Positions 15,784 through 25,001 of a DNA stretch of 46,911 nt are shown here, in pieces. A program made the position numbers and the translations under genes. Location of the stretch: positions 1 to 46,911 of the forward strand of contig JAGWPU010000120.1 in the NCBI GenBank assembly GCA_028870355.1, written 5' to 3'. This stretch comes from Gammaproteobacteria bacterium. GTDB lineage: Bacteria > Pseudomonadota > Gammaproteobacteria > Steroidobacterales > Steroidobacteraceae. The notes beneath the pieces were generated by a model, which was not told the DNA's origin, did no database searches, and worked only from the letters and a program-made list of their open reading frames with translations. The first letter of the stretch is position 1, and every line of letters begins with the position of its first letter.

Positions 15784-17151
15784 TCAGGCCGGCAAGGACC
15801 GCAACGAGTCGGCCACGGCATCGACGATGCGGTCGATTTCCGCGGGCGTATTGGCAGTGGACAGCACCATGAAGCCCTGTGCGCCCATGAAGACGCCGCG
15901 ATTCAGCAGTCCTCGGAACAGCGCGCCGCCGCGCGTCATGATCTGCGGGTCGGCAGCGACCGTCGCGACCAGATCACGATAGGTGCGGATCCTTGCATCC
16001 GTCATGAACAGACCGGTCAGCGAGGCCGCGCCGGTCACCGTGCCGGGTCGACCGGTGACCCGCAATGCGTCTCGCAGCCCGGCGCGCAATCGATCACCGA
16101 GCGCCGACAGTCGATCGAACGCCGCTTCGTCGAAGTGCGCCATCGCGGCGAGCCCCGCCGCCATGGTCAGCGGATTGGCGTTGAACGTGCCCGCATGGGC
16201 GAGCTTCGCGCCGCGCCGGGGATCGAACAGTTCGTCCATCAGATCGGCCCGTCCTCCGACCGCGCCGATCGGCAGACCGCCGCCGATGATCTTGCCGAGC
16301 GCGACCACGTCGGGTTCGATCCTGAGCACGGAGTGGGCCCCGTGGAAGCCGAGCCGCAGACTGTAGACCTCGTCGAAGACCAACAGCGCCCCGCAGCGAG
16401 CGGTTTCCTCGCGCAGCATCGAGACGAATTCCGGTGTGACCGCCATGAACGCGAGATTCTTCACCATCGGATCGACCAGCACGCCGGCGAGCCGAGCGGC
16501 GTGGCGACGGATCAGCCGACGCCCGAGTTCGACGTCGTTCATCGGCAATACCAGCACGTCCTGTGCGACGCCGGGAGCCGAGCCGCTGTCCTGGACCGCG
16601 GAAGGAGCATCGGCCTCGCCCCAGCGGGCCGGATCCGGCGAGGTGCTCACCGAAGCCGTTTCGGCCGATCCGTGGTAGGCCCCCTCGATCTTCGCGATCA
16701 GCGGCCGCCCGGTGAGCGCACGCGCGGCCTTGAGCGCGAACATCACCGCCTCGGTGCCGGAATTGCAGAAACGCACCCGCTCCACCGCATCGAGTCGCTC
16801 GACGAGCAACTCCGCCAGCTTCACCTCGCTTTCCGTGGGCAATGCCACGGAGATCAACTCCGAGGCCTGCCGCGCGATCGCATCGACCACCGCGGGATGG
16901 CAATGACCGTGGATCAGCGAAGAGTAGTTGTTCACGCAGTCGAGCCGCTCGACGCCGTCGACGTCCCAGATCCGGCTCCCTCGTCCCCGCGCCGCGTACA
17001 CCGGGTACGGCGGAAAGAAAACCGAGTGGCGGCTGTTACCGCCGGGCAACACCCGGCGCGCGCGCTCGTGCAGCACCGCGGAACGCGATAGCGGATCGGG
17101 GAACGGCGCGGCGCCGCCGGCCTGCCCTGGCATGGAATTCGGAGTCGTCAT
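15784..17151 (-). CDS. HemL-like class III aminotransferase/aminomutase
   Basis: A 455-residue PLP enzyme similar to glutamate-1-semialdehyde 2,1-aminomutase. Visible blocks are VLPGGNSRHSVFF, NNYSSLIHGHCHP, NSGTEAVMFALKAAR, EGAYHGSAE, LVFDEVYSLRLG and Lys287 in ALGKIIGGGLPIGAVGG, then GTFNANPL. It lies in an acyl-CoA catabolic region, divergent from a MaoC-acyl-CoA ligase operon, and the NNYSSLIHGH and VKNLAFM segments differ from those I expect of true HemL. I infer a catabolic or biosynthetic aminotransferase rather than tetrapyrrole synthesis. It shares the regulatory region at 17.2 kb. Confidence 0.82.
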   Translation of the reverse strand: MTTPNSMPGQAGGAAPFPDPLSRSAVLHERARRVLPGGNSRHSVFFPPYPVYAARGRGSRIWDVDGVERLDCVNNYSSLIHGHCHPAVVDAIARQASELISVALPTESEVKLAELLVERLDAVERVRFCNSGTEAVMFALKAARALTGRPLIAKIEGAYHGSAETASVSTSPDPARWGEADAPSAVQDSGSAPGVAQDVLVLPMNDVELGRRLIRRHAARLAGVLVDPMVKNLAFMAVTPEFVSMLREETARCGALLVFDEVYSLRLGFHGAHSVLRIEPDVVALGKIIGGGLPIGAVGGRADLMDELFDPRRGAKLAHAGTFNANPLTMAAGLAAMAHFDEAAFDRLSALGDRLRAGLRDALRVTGRPGTVTGAASLTGLFMTDARIRTYRDLVATVAADPQIMTRGGALFRGLLNRGVFMGAQGFMVLSTANTPAEIDRIVDAVADSLRSLPA

Positions 17152-17240
17152 ACGCGATCACCGTGGTTCGAGGCTGATGGGCGGGACGGACCGGCGGTGC
17201 GCTCGAGGCATCCGGACGCACCGCCGCCAGCCATCTCAAT

Positions 17241-17257
17241 ATAAACAGTGTAAATTT
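17241..17257. promoter_or_regulatory. Operator-like site A (ATAAACAGTGTAAATTT)
   Basis: The site lies in the divergent region between the aminotransferase and MaoC genes. It shares ATAAAC-N3-GT with two sites at 25.0 kb and resembles TetR-family half-sites. A minus-strand TTGACA (17274 to 17269) lies just beside it. Confidence 0.5.
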
Positions 17258-17275
17258 CCAGGTAATATTGTCAAG

Positions 17276-17296
17276 CTTCGGGCGCGGCGCCCGAAG
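17276..17296. promoter_or_regulatory. Perfect 21-bp palindrome in the MaoC gene leader
   Basis: CTTCGGGCGC (17276-17285) and GCGCCCGAAG (17287-17296) are exact complements around a single central base, 23 bases before the MaoC GTG start and just upstream of its Shine-Dalgarno sequence. It may be a protein-binding site, or an RNA hairpin that affects translation. Confidence 0.45.
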
Positions 17297-17318
17297 CGAT
17301 GAACGAGGAGACCAGGCC

Positions 17319-18185
17319 GTGCAATTCGCACTCGACACGATCGGACGGGATCTCGGATCGGCGCAGACCACCGCGACGACGCGGCGCGTGCTCGCATTCG
17401 CCGCGGCGGTCGGCCCCGACGATCCGGACACGCTCGACGATCTCGCCGCGGGCGGCCTGGCCGCGATCCCGTCGTTCTGTGCGGCGATCGAATGGGGCTT
17501 GCTGTCGAGCCCCGACCGATCCGGCGCGCTCGCAGTGCTCGGAGGCGAACTCTCGCGGTACCTGCACGTCGGCCAGGACTCGCTGTTCCACACGCCGATC
17601 CGCGCGGGCGCGGAACTGCGGATCGCAGGACGCCTCGTCGGACTGACCAGCACCCGCGCGGGTGCGTTGATCACGCTGCGCATCGAGACCCGCGACGCGA
17701 CACTCGGTTCCGCGGTCGTGACGTCCTGGTGCACCGTCCTGTGCCGTGGCGCGACGATCGAGGGCCCGGATCGGCTCGTCGAGCCACCGCCGTCGCTCGT
17801 CGCACCGGAGCCGGTGTCGAGGCATCGCGTCGAGATTCGCGTGCCCCACGGCCTCCCTCACGTCTATGCCGAGTGCTCCGGCATCATCAATCCGATTCAC
17901 ACCGAACGGCGCGCCGCCACGGAGGCGGGCCTGCCGGACATCGTGTTGCAAGGCACCGCCACCTGGGCGATGGCCGGGCGCGAACTCGTCCACCGGCTGG
18001 GACGACCGGCCGGCCGCCGTCTCCACCGTCTCGCGGGCGAGTTCCGTGCACCCGTGATCCCCGGGTCGTTCATCACGCTGCATCACGACGTCCCGGCCGA
18101 TCCCGCCGGGGTCGTCGGATTCGAGGTACGCAATGCGAGCGGTGCGATCGCGATCGCAAACGGACGCGCCGTCTTTGCCGGATGA
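17319..18185 (+). CDS. MaoC-like double hot-dog dehydratase/hydratase
   Basis: A 288-residue protein. The N-terminal half (about 1-150) is an FAS1-like dehydratase domain (TTRRVLAFAAAVGPDDP, with SRYLHVGQDSLFHTPIRAGAEL). The C-terminal half is a MaoC hot-dog with YAECSGIINPIHTERRAATEAGLPDIVLQGTATWAM; the Asn-Pro-Ile-His stretch resembles the hydratase-2 catalytic motif (D-x4-H, here N-x-I-H). Likely (R)-specific enoyl-CoA hydration or 3-hydroxyacyl-thioester dehydration. The GTG start has GAGGAG eight bases upstream. It overlaps or directly precedes the acyl-CoA ligase gene. Confidence 0.85.
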   Translation: MQFALDTIGRDLGSAQTTATTRRVLAFAAAVGPDDPDTLDDLAAGGLAAIPSFCAAIEWGLLSSPDRSGALAVLGGELSRYLHVGQDSLFHTPIRAGAELRIAGRLVGLTSTRAGALITLRIETRDATLGSAVVTSWCTVLCRGATIEGPDRLVEPPPSLVAPEPVSRHRVEIRVPHGLPHVYAECSGIINPIHTERRAATEAGLPDIVLQGTATWAMAGRELVHRLGRPAGRRLHRLAGEFRAPVIPGSFITLHHDVPADPAGVVGFEVRNASGAIAIANGRAVFAG

Positions 18186-18214
18186 ACCGCAACCGCCCTC
18201 CCGGAGAACGTCCC

Positions 18215-19801
18215 ATGCCGCCGAAAACCGCCCTCACCCCGACCGCAACGCACCCGTTCACCGGTCGTGACCTGCCCTGGCTGCTCGCGACCCAAGCGCA
18301 CGCACGAGCGGATCACCCGTTCCTCGTCTGGGATCCGTTCGACGGTGCGGAAGCCCGCTGGACCTATGGGGAATTCGCCCGAGACGTGGCACGACTGGCC
18401 GCCGGACTCGTCGCGCGGGGCGTCGCGGCGGGAGATCGGATCCTGATTCACCTCGGCAACTGTCCCGAGTTCCTGATCGCGTATTTTGCCTGCGCTCGGG
18501 TCGGTGCGATCTCGGTCACGACGAATACGCGGTCCACGGTCGACGAACTCGCGTACTACGCGGCGAACGCGAACGTCACTGCCGCGATCACACAACCGCA
18601 GCTGCTCGAGACGGTACGCGCGGCGGCGCCGGCGCTGCGCTGGATCGCCTGCACCGCGACCGACCTCGGCGCGGCACCGGCGGCACCGCCACCGATCGGC
18701 GTGCTCGGGTTCGCCGACCTGTTCGGCGACGAATCGAGCGCTCCCTCCCGCGCCGCCGAGCCGCTCGCGCCGAACAGCGTGCAATACACCTCGGGCACGA
18801 CCTCCCGGCCGAAAGGCGTCGTGTGGACGCACGCGAACGCGCTCTGGGGCGCGCGGATCGGATCCGAACTGCTGCACCTCCGGGGGAGCGACGTCACCCT
18901 CGTGTACCTGCCGCTCTATCACACCAACGCGATCTCGTATTCGACGCTGAGCACGCTGTGGTCCGGGGGCACGATCGTGCTGCACCCCAAGTTCTCGGCG
19001 AGCCGATTCTGGGATGCGATCATCCGGCACGGGTGCACCTGGTTCATCGGCATTCCGTTCAGCCTGCTGGCCCTCGTGAAGCAACCCAAGCCGGGACCGC
19101 ACCGGGTGAGGTTCATCGGACTCGGTGCATCCGACGTCTCGATCCTGCGCGAGGTCTGGGGATTGCGCAGCCTGGGGTGGTTCGGGATGACCGAGACCGT
19201 GACCTTGACGATCATGAGCGAACACGGCTGGCCCGGGCGCGAGATGGCGATGGGCGTGCCGGTGCCCGGCTACGAGATCAAGGTGGTCCGGGACGACGGA
19301 ACGGAGGTGGCCTTCGGCGAGAGCGGACACCTGAAGATCCGGGGAATTCCCGGCATTTCGCTGTTCCTCGAATATCTCGGCAATCAGCAGGCGACCGACG
19401 CGTGCTTCGATGCGGACGGCTGGTTCTCGACCGGGGATCGCGTGACGCCGTTCGCGGACGGTCAGATCCGTTTCGACATGCGGGACAAGGACATGCTGCG
19501 GGTCGGCGCCGAGAACGTCGCGGCGGCGGAGATCGAGCGAGTGATCTTCGCGAGCGGCGCAGTCGCGGAAGTCGCCGTCGTCGGCGCACCGGACGAGATG
19601 CTCGAGGAGGTGCCGGTCGCCTACGTGATCCCGCTCGCGAACACCCCGGACCTCGCCGACCGTTTGCTCGCGCGGTGCCGCGCCGAGCTCGCGGACTTCA
19701 AGATACCTCGACGCATCATCGTGGTCGCGGATCTGCCGCGAGTGACCCTCGAGAAGATCGACAAGAAGGCATTGCGGCTGCGCTTGCGCGAAGCGCGATA
19801 G
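18215..19801 (+). CDS. Acyl-CoA synthetase (AMP-forming ligase)
   Basis: A 528-residue member of the adenylate-forming family that activates a carboxylic acid to its CoA thioester. Motifs in order: VQYTSGTTSRPKGVVWTH (P-loop), LPLYHTNAISYS, GWFGMTET, DGWFSTGDR, RFDMRDKDMLRVGAENVAAAEIE and the C-terminal VTLEKIDKKALR, which supplies the catalytic lysine. The ATG at 18215 has GGAG eight bases before it. An in-frame ATG at 18182 overlaps the MaoC stop (ATGA) and would add 11 residues. It is probably the entry point for the acid imported by the nearby TonB receptor system. Substrate unknown. Confidence 0.92.
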   Translation: MPPKTALTPTATHPFTGRDLPWLLATQAHARADHPFLVWDPFDGAEARWTYGEFARDVARLAAGLVARGVAAGDRILIHLGNCPEFLIAYFACARVGAISVTTNTRSTVDELAYYAANANVTAAITQPQLLETVRAAAPALRWIACTATDLGAAPAAPPPIGVLGFADLFGDESSAPSRAAEPLAPNSVQYTSGTTSRPKGVVWTHANALWGARIGSELLHLRGSDVTLVYLPLYHTNAISYSTLSTLWSGGTIVLHPKFSASRFWDAIIRHGCTWFIGIPFSLLALVKQPKPGPHRVRFIGLGASDVSILREVWGLRSLGWFGMTETVTLTIMSEHGWPGREMAMGVPVPGYEIKVVRDDGTEVAFGESGHLKIRGIPGISLFLEYLGNQQATDACFDADGWFSTGDRVTPFADGQIRFDMRDKDMLRVGAENVAAAEIERVIFASGAVAEVAVVGAPDEMLEEVPVAYVIPLANTPDLADRLLARCRAELADFKIPRRIIVVADLPRVTLEKIDKKALRLRLREAR

Positions 19802-20429
19802 CGCGCGCCCACACGAGGCAACCGTCGGGGCCCGCGTGGAAGCCGTCACGCGCAAAGTGGCGATCCTCGACGTCCGGGGGGAACGGCGCATAGAGCGCCC
19901 CGGCATCGGCGGCCGCCCGCTTCGCCGCGGCGACGTAGACGAGCGCTCGTCGATCGAGAAAGCGGCCCAGACGACCGCGCAACGCCGGGAACGCCGCAAA
20001 CGACGGCAAGCCGGCGTGCACGACGCGGGCGTGCGGCCAACGGCGCCGAATCCGGGCGTGGAACTGCGCGATCGCGGCATGGTAGCGCCCGGGGTCGCGC
20101 CCGCGCAGCACGTCGTTGACGCCGCAGGAGAGCAGCACGTGGTCCGCCGGCACGCCGCGCGCCCGCTCGGTCAATTCCTCGAGCCGGTCCGCGGTCGCAC
20201 CGGAGACGGCGAAGCTCTCCCAGCGGGCCGAGCGTCCCGCGGCAATCTCGCCGGCGAACCGGGCGACCAGACCCTCGGACTGCGACTCGACGCCGACACC
20301 CGCGGCGATCGAATCGCCGAAGCCGACGACGGAGACGGCGGGCGGCACCCCGGGGACGCCGCCGCCGGGCTGCGGCGGCGTCGGCAGACGAATCGCCGTC
20401 GCCCACAGCCAGGCGAGGCGAGCGTTCAT
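19716..20429 (-). CDS. SGNH/GDSL-type esterase
   Basis: A 237-residue SGNH hydrolase. Block I is VSVVGFGDSIAAGVGVES with the nucleophile Ser in GDSIAAG. The oxyanion-hole Gly lies in ESFAVSGATADRLEEL, the Asn in LLSCGVNDVLRGRDP, and the catalytic Asp-His in FARDGFHAGPDG. An N-terminal hydrophobic segment (LAWLWATAIRL) could anchor or export it. The start is uncertain: the chosen ATG leaves a 28-base gap to fadH, while an earlier in-frame start would overlap fadH. The last 86 bases overlap the acyl-CoA ligase tail to tail. It may release an acid from an ester for the neighbouring ligase. Confidence 0.8.
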   Translation of the reverse strand: MNARLAWLWATAIRLPTPPQPGGGVPGVPPAVSVVGFGDSIAAGVGVESQSEGLVARFAGEIAAGRSARWESFAVSGATADRLEELTERARGVPADHVLLSCGVNDVLRGRDPGRYHAAIAQFHARIRRRWPHARVVHAGLPSFAAFPALRGRLGRFLDRRALVYVAAAKRAAADAGALYAPFPPDVEDRHFARDGFHAGPDGCLVWARAIALRASAAAMPSCRSSRGSLAADPRPR

Positions 20430-20457
20430 CTCCCAGCGCAGCAGAACCGCGTCGCGC

Positions 20458-22452
20458 TCAGAGGGACGCGGCGAGCTCGACGCCTTGGCGGATCGCTCTC
20501 TTCGCATCGAGTTCCACGGCGACGTCGGCGCCGCCGATCCGATGAACCCGGCATCCCGCGGCCCGCAACGCCGGCTCGAGGTCTCGCAATGGCTCCTGGC
20601 CCGCGCAGACGATCACGTGGTCCGCCTCGATCAGGCGCGCGTGTCCGTCGATCTCGACGTGCAGTCCGGCATCGTCGATGCGTCGATAGGCAACCCCGGC
20701 GATCATCTCGACGCCGTGGCTCTTGAGCGACGCGCGGTGGATCCAGCCGGTGGTCTTGCCGAGTCCGTCGCCGACCTTGGTACTCTTCCGCTGCAGCAGC
20801 GTGATCCGGCGCTGCGGGCGCGATCGCTGCGGCGCGCATACCCCGCCCCGGTGCCGATAGGCCGTGTCGATTCCCCACTCGGCATAGAAATCCGCGGGCG
20901 CGCCGAGCAGAAACGCGGCGACGTCGAACGCGATGCCACCGGCCCCGATCGTCGCCACTCGCCGCCCGACCTCCGTCGATCCGGCGAGCACCTCGACGTA
21001 GCTCAGGACCTTCGGGTGCGAGACTCCGTCGATCTGCGGAACGCGCGGCGAGATCCCGGTCGCGAGCACGATCTCGTCGAACCCCGCTCCCGCAAGCGTC
21101 GGCGCGTCGACCCGGCACCCGAGCCGCACCTCGGCACGATGCAGTTGCAGTTGGCGCAGGTAATAGCGCAGCGTCTCGCGGAACTCCTCCTTGCCGGGAA
21201 TCCGCTTCGCCAGATTGAACTGTCCACCGATCTCGGGCCCGGCCTCGAACACCGTGACCCGATGCCCGCGCCGGGCCGCGGTCGTCGCGAAGCTGAGGCC
21301 CGCCGGCCCGGCACCGACCACGGCGATGCGCTTGGGATGCTCGACGGGCACCTCGTTCAGCTCGCGCTCGCGGCATGCACGCGGATTCACGAGGCACGAG
21401 GTGATCTTGCCGGCGAAGGTGTGATCGAGACAAGCTTGATTGCAGGCGATGCAGGTGTTGATCTCGTCGGGGCGACCTTCCGACGCCTTGCGCACGAATT
21501 CCGGATCGGCCAAGAACGGTCGCGCCATCGACACCAGATCGCAGACACCGTCCGCGAGGAGCCGTTCGGCCGTCTCCGGCGTGTTGATCCGATTCGACGC
21601 GACCAGGGGAATGCTCACCGACCCGCGCAGGCGTTGCGTGACCCAGGCGAAGGCCGCCCGGGGCACCATCGTCGCGATCGTCGGAATTCGGGCCTCGTGC
21701 CAGCCGATTCCGGTGTTGAGGATGTTCGCCCCGGCCGCTTCGATCGCCTTCGCGAGCGTGACGACCTCCTCGAGGGTCGACCCGCCTTCGACGAGATCGA
21801 GCATCGACAGGCGGTAGATCACGATGAAGCGCGGACCCACCCGGTCGCGCACTCGACGGACGATCTCGACCGCAAAGCGGATGCGCGAGGAATAGTCGCC
21901 GCCCCACCGGTCGGATCGGCGATTGGTGCGCGCCGAGATGAACTCGTTGATCAGGTAGCCTTCCGAGCCCATGATCTCGACGCCGTCGTAACCGGCGAAC
22001 TGTGCGAGGCTCGCGCAATTCGCGAAGTCGTCGATCGTCTGCTCGACCTCGGCGTCGGTCAGTTCTCGCGGCACGAACGGGCTGATCGGCGCCTGCAGCG
22101 CGCTCGGCGCGACCAACTCCGGATGGTAGGCGTAGCGGCCGAAGTGCAGGATCTGCATCGCGATCTTGCCGCCGGCGCGGTGAACGGCGTCGGTGACGAC
22201 CCGATGACTGGTGGCCGCGGCCCGATCGTCGAGGCAGGCGCCGCCCGGCATCGGCCGGCCCGCCGCGTTCGGCGCGATGCCGCCGCTCACGATGAGACCG
22301 GCACCGCCGCGGGCGCGCTCCGCGTAGAACGCCGCCATCCGCTCGAAGCCGCCCTTGGCCTCCTCGAGGCCGAGGTGCATCGAGCCCATGATGACCCGGT
22401 TCGCGAGTCGCGTGGCACCGACGTCGAGCGGCTCGAGGAGCTTGCTGAACAT
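20458..22452 (-). CDS. fadH: 2,4-dienoyl-CoA reductase (NADPH), FadH type
   Basis: A 664-residue iron-sulfur flavoprotein. Residues 1 to about 340 are an OYE-like TIM barrel with FMN (LHFGRYAYHP, GSEGYLINEFISARTNRRSD, TGIGWHEAR). Four cysteines follow as CIACNQACLDHTF and then TSCLVNPRAC, the 4Fe-4S site. Then come the FAD motif AVVGAGPAGLSFATTAARRG and an NADPH-binding part (VATIGAGGIAFDVAAFLLG). The length equals E. coli FadH (672). It reduces 2,4-dienoyl-CoA formed from polyunsaturated chains. The start overlaps the thiolase stop by one base, in the order hydroxyacyl-CoA dehydrogenase, thiolase, fadH. Confidence 0.95.
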   Translation of the reverse strand: MFSKLLEPLDVGATRLANRVIMGSMHLGLEEAKGGFERMAAFYAERARGGAGLIVSGGIAPNAAGRPMPGGACLDDRAAATSHRVVTDAVHRAGGKIAMQILHFGRYAYHPELVAPSALQAPISPFVPRELTDAEVEQTIDDFANCASLAQFAGYDGVEIMGSEGYLINEFISARTNRRSDRWGGDYSSRIRFAVEIVRRVRDRVGPRFIVIYRLSMLDLVEGGSTLEEVVTLAKAIEAAGANILNTGIGWHEARIPTIATMVPRAAFAWVTQRLRGSVSIPLVASNRINTPETAERLLADGVCDLVSMARPFLADPEFVRKASEGRPDEINTCIACNQACLDHTFAGKITSCLVNPRACRERELNEVPVEHPKRIAVVGAGPAGLSFATTAARRGHRVTVFEAGPEIGGQFNLAKRIPGKEEFRETLRYYLRQLQLHRAEVRLGCRVDAPTLAGAGFDEIVLATGISPRVPQIDGVSHPKVLSYVEVLAGSTEVGRRVATIGAGGIAFDVAAFLLGAPADFYAEWGIDTAYRHRGGVCAPQRSRPQRRITLLQRKSTKVGDGLGKTTGWIHRASLKSHGVEMIAGVAYRRIDDAGLHVEIDGHARLIEADHVIVCAGQEPLRDLEPALRAAGCRVHRIGGADVAVELDAKRAIRQGVELAASL

Positions 22453-23636
22453 CAAAGGACCTCGAACAACCCGGCCGCGCCCATTCCGCCTCCGACGCAC
22501 ATCGTGACCACGACGTATCTCACGCCGCGCCGCTTGCCGGCGAGCAGCGCGTGCCCGACCATCCGCGCACCGGACATCCCGTACGGATGGCCGATCGAGA
22601 TCGCACCGCCGTCGACGTTCAGCCGTTCGTCCGGAATGCCGAGCCGGTCGCGACAATAGAGTACCTGAACCGCGAATGCCTCGTTGAGTTCCCACAGACC
22701 GACGTCCTCGATCTTGAGGCCGTGCCGCTGCAGCAACCTCGGCACCGCGAATACCGGCCCGATCCCCATTTCGTCGGCAGCGCAACCGACGATGGCCATC
22801 CCTCGATACGCGCCGAGCGGCTGCAGTCCACGACGCGCGGCCGCGCCCGCCTCCATCATCACGCACGCGCTCGCGCCGTCGGAGAGCTGACTTGCGTTGC
22901 CGGCGGTAACCACGCCGTGCGGGCCCATCACCGGCGCGAGTGCCTGCAACGCCTCCAGGCTCGTGTCCGGCCGCATGCCCTCATCGCTCGCGAGCCGAAC
23001 CTCCTGCAGCGAGACCTTGCCGGTCTGCTTGTCGGTCACCGCCTTCTCCGTGCTCACGGGAACGATCTCGGCGTCGAATGCGCCCGCGGCCTGCGCCGCC
23101 GCGGTGCGCTGCTGGCTTTGCAGCGCATGGCGATCGCAGACCTCCCGGGTGACGCCATACCGATACGCGACGACTTCGGCAGTCTGGAGCATCGGCATGT
23201 GGGCATCCGGGTGCCGCTTCAGCAGGCGCGGGTCGGGGGCTCGCGACGCGTTGAACTGCTTGTTCTGCACCAGGCTGATGCTCTCGACCCCGCCCGCGAC
23301 GCAGACGTCCATCCCGTCGACGACGATCTGCTTCGCCGCGGTCGCGATCGCCATCAGTCCGGACGCGCATTGACGGTCGATGCTCATCCCACCGACGGAC
23401 TCGGGCAGTCCCGCCGCCATCGCGGCCAATCGCCCGATGTTGAAGGTCTGGGTCCCTTGCTGCATCGCGCAGCCCATCACGCAGTCCTCGATCTGCGCCG
23501 GGTCGATGCCCGCGCGGCCGACCGCATGCGCGATCGGAATGCTCGCGAGCGTCGGCGCCTCGAGATTGTTGAAAGCACCCGTGTAGGCCTTGCCGATCGG
23601 CGTACGGGACGTGGAGACGATCACGGCTTCTCTCAT
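22452..23636 (-). CDS. Acetyl-CoA acyltransferase (thiolase)
   Basis: A 394-residue thiolase that cleaves 3-ketoacyl-CoA. The acylated cysteine is Cys90 ([14 protein letters not shown]), the base His350 ([15 protein letters not shown]) and the second Cys380 ([17 protein letters not shown]). N-terminal [14 protein letters not shown] is intact. The DRQCASGL and GHPYGMSG forms are common in fatty-acid and sterol-type degradative thiolases. It sits between the 3-hydroxyacyl-CoA dehydrogenase and fadH genes on the same strand, 24 bases from the former. Confidence 0.95.
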   Translation of the reverse strand: MREAVIVSTSRTPIGKAYTGAFNNLEAPTLASIPIAHAVGRAGIDPAQIEDCVMGCAMQQGTQTFNIGRLAAMAAGLPESVGGMSIDRQCASGLMAIATAAKQIVVDGMDVCVAGGVESISLVQNKQFNASRAPDPRLLKRHPDAHMPMLQTAEVVAYRYGVTREVCDRHALQSQQRTAAAQAAGAFDAEIVPVSTEKAVTDKQTGKVSLQEVRLASDEGMRPDTSLEALQALAPVMGPHGVVTAGNASQLSDGASACVMMEAGAAARRGLQPLGAYRGMAIVGCAADEMGIGPVFAVPRLLQRHGLKIEDVGLWELNEAFAVQVLYCRDRLGIPDERLNVDGGAISIGHPYGMSGARMVGHALLAGKRRGVRYVVVTMCVGGGMGAAGLFEVL

Positions 23637-23660
23637 GAGGATCCTCGCGCGTTGCGGTGG

Positions 23661-24959
23661 TCAGGCGAACAGCAGATCGAGCGACGGGTTCGGCGCCCAG
23701 TAGCGGTCGGCGAACGCCGGATCCGCGCGGCGGCGCGCCGCGATCCCGTCTCGTACGGCCGGCAGTCCCAGTTGCCGGGCGAGGTAGACCGGCCCGCCCT
23801 TCGCGGCGGGGAAGCCGTAGCCATACACCCAGATCACGTCGACGTCGCTCGCCCGCGGCACGACACCCTCGGCAAGCACGCGGGCCGCCTCGTCGATCAC
23901 CGGCAGCAGACAGCGCATCACGATCTCCTCGTCGGTGAACGAGCGTTGCGCAACCCCGAGCTGCGACGCGATCCGATCGCGTATCTCGAGCGCACGCGCC
24001 GACGGGAGCGGCGTCCGCCCGTCCGGCCCGTAGTCGTAGTTGCCGGCGGCGGCCTTCTGGCCGAGCCGTCCCGCGTCGACCAGCGCCTTCGTGAGCGCCC
24101 CGTAGCGTGGATCGTCGGGGATCAGCCGAGCCTCGCGCAGCGCATGGATGTAGTGATTGCGGATGTCGAGGCCCGCCATGTCGGCCATCGCACACGGTCC
24201 CATCGGAAAGCCGAACTGCGTGAGCGCCCGGTCCACGTCCTCCGGCCGCGCGCCCTCGAGCACGAGGAACTCGCTTTCCCGGCCATAGCCCTCGAGGGTG
24301 CGGTTCGCCGCGAAGCCCGGGGAATTCCCGACGACGACGCCGATCTTGCGCAGGATCGTCGAGAGGTACAGCGCGCTGCGAAGCACCTCGAGCGCGGTCT
24401 CCTTCCCGCGGACGATCTCGAGCAACGGCATCACGAACGCCGGCGAGAAGAAATGCAGACCGACCACGTCCGCAGGACGACCGCTCGCGCGCGCGATCCG
24501 GTCGACGTCGAGACCGGAGGTGTTGGTCGCGAGGATCGCCCCGGGCTTCGCGATCGCGCCGAGCCGGCGGAACACGTCCTCCTTGACCGTCACTTGTTCG
24601 AATACCGCCTCGACGATCACGTCGCAGTCGGCCAGCGCCTCGAACTCGAGGCTCTCGGACAGGAGCACCGGCAAGCCCTTGGCCTGGCTCTCGAACATCT
24701 GCCCGCGTTTGACGAGCGAGGCGAACGCCTTGTCGACGCTCCCCCGACCCTGGTCGAGCGCCGACTGCTTGAGGTCGACGAGCGTGGTCGGCACCCCGGC
24801 GGCGAGCAGGCAGACCGCGATGCCCGAGCCCATCAGGCCGGCGCCGACGACGCCCGCGGTGCGGATCTCGCGTCCGCGCAGGCCCGCAGGCAATCCCGGT
24901 ACGCGGCCCAGCTGGTTCAACGCGTGGGCGAGATGGTGTTTCGGCGCGATGGTGTTCAT
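23661..24959 (-). CDS. 3-hydroxyacyl-CoA dehydrogenase (stand-alone)
   Basis: A 432-residue NAD-dependent dehydrogenase. The Rossmann motif is VVGAGLMGSGIAVCLL (Gly39-Gly46). TNTSGLDVDRIA, His169 in VGLHFFSPAFVMPLLEIV and VGNSPGFAANRTL complete the active site. Two C-terminal 3HCDH_C-like parts follow (FGFPMGPCAMADMAGLD and DVIWVYGYGFPAAKGGPVYLA), as in the second half of FadB/FadJ, but the N-terminal enoyl-CoA hydratase domain is absent. Hydration must come from the separate crotonase or MaoC genes. It heads the operon with thiolase and fadH and is divergent from the TonB receptor, with operator-like site B at its promoter. Confidence 0.94.
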   Translation of the reverse strand: MNTIAPKHHLAHALNQLGRVPGLPAGLRGREIRTAGVVGAGLMGSGIAVCLLAAGVPTTLVDLKQSALDQGRGSVDKAFASLVKRGQMFESQAKGLPVLLSESLEFEALADCDVIVEAVFEQVTVKEDVFRRLGAIAKPGAILATNTSGLDVDRIARASGRPADVVGLHFFSPAFVMPLLEIVRGKETALEVLRSALYLSTILRKIGVVVGNSPGFAANRTLEGYGRESEFLVLEGARPEDVDRALTQFGFPMGPCAMADMAGLDIRNHYIHALREARLIPDDPRYGALTKALVDAGRLGQKAAAGNYDYGPDGRTPLPSARALEIRDRIASQLGVAQRSFTDEEIVMRCLLPVIDEAARVLAEGVVPRASDVDVIWVYGYGFPAAKGGPVYLARQLGLPAVRDGIAARRRADPAFADRYWAPNPSLDLLFA

Positions 24960-25001
24960 GGGTTCGGCATCTCGATGGTCACTCCCGGGACTGACGGATA
25001 A

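Noticed and set aside
17269-17274. Complete sigma-70 promoter for the HemL-like gene starting at the minus-strand TTGACA
   Set aside because: The -35 is good, but the only TATATT-like -10 lies about 25 bases away, too far. I record only the operator-like site.
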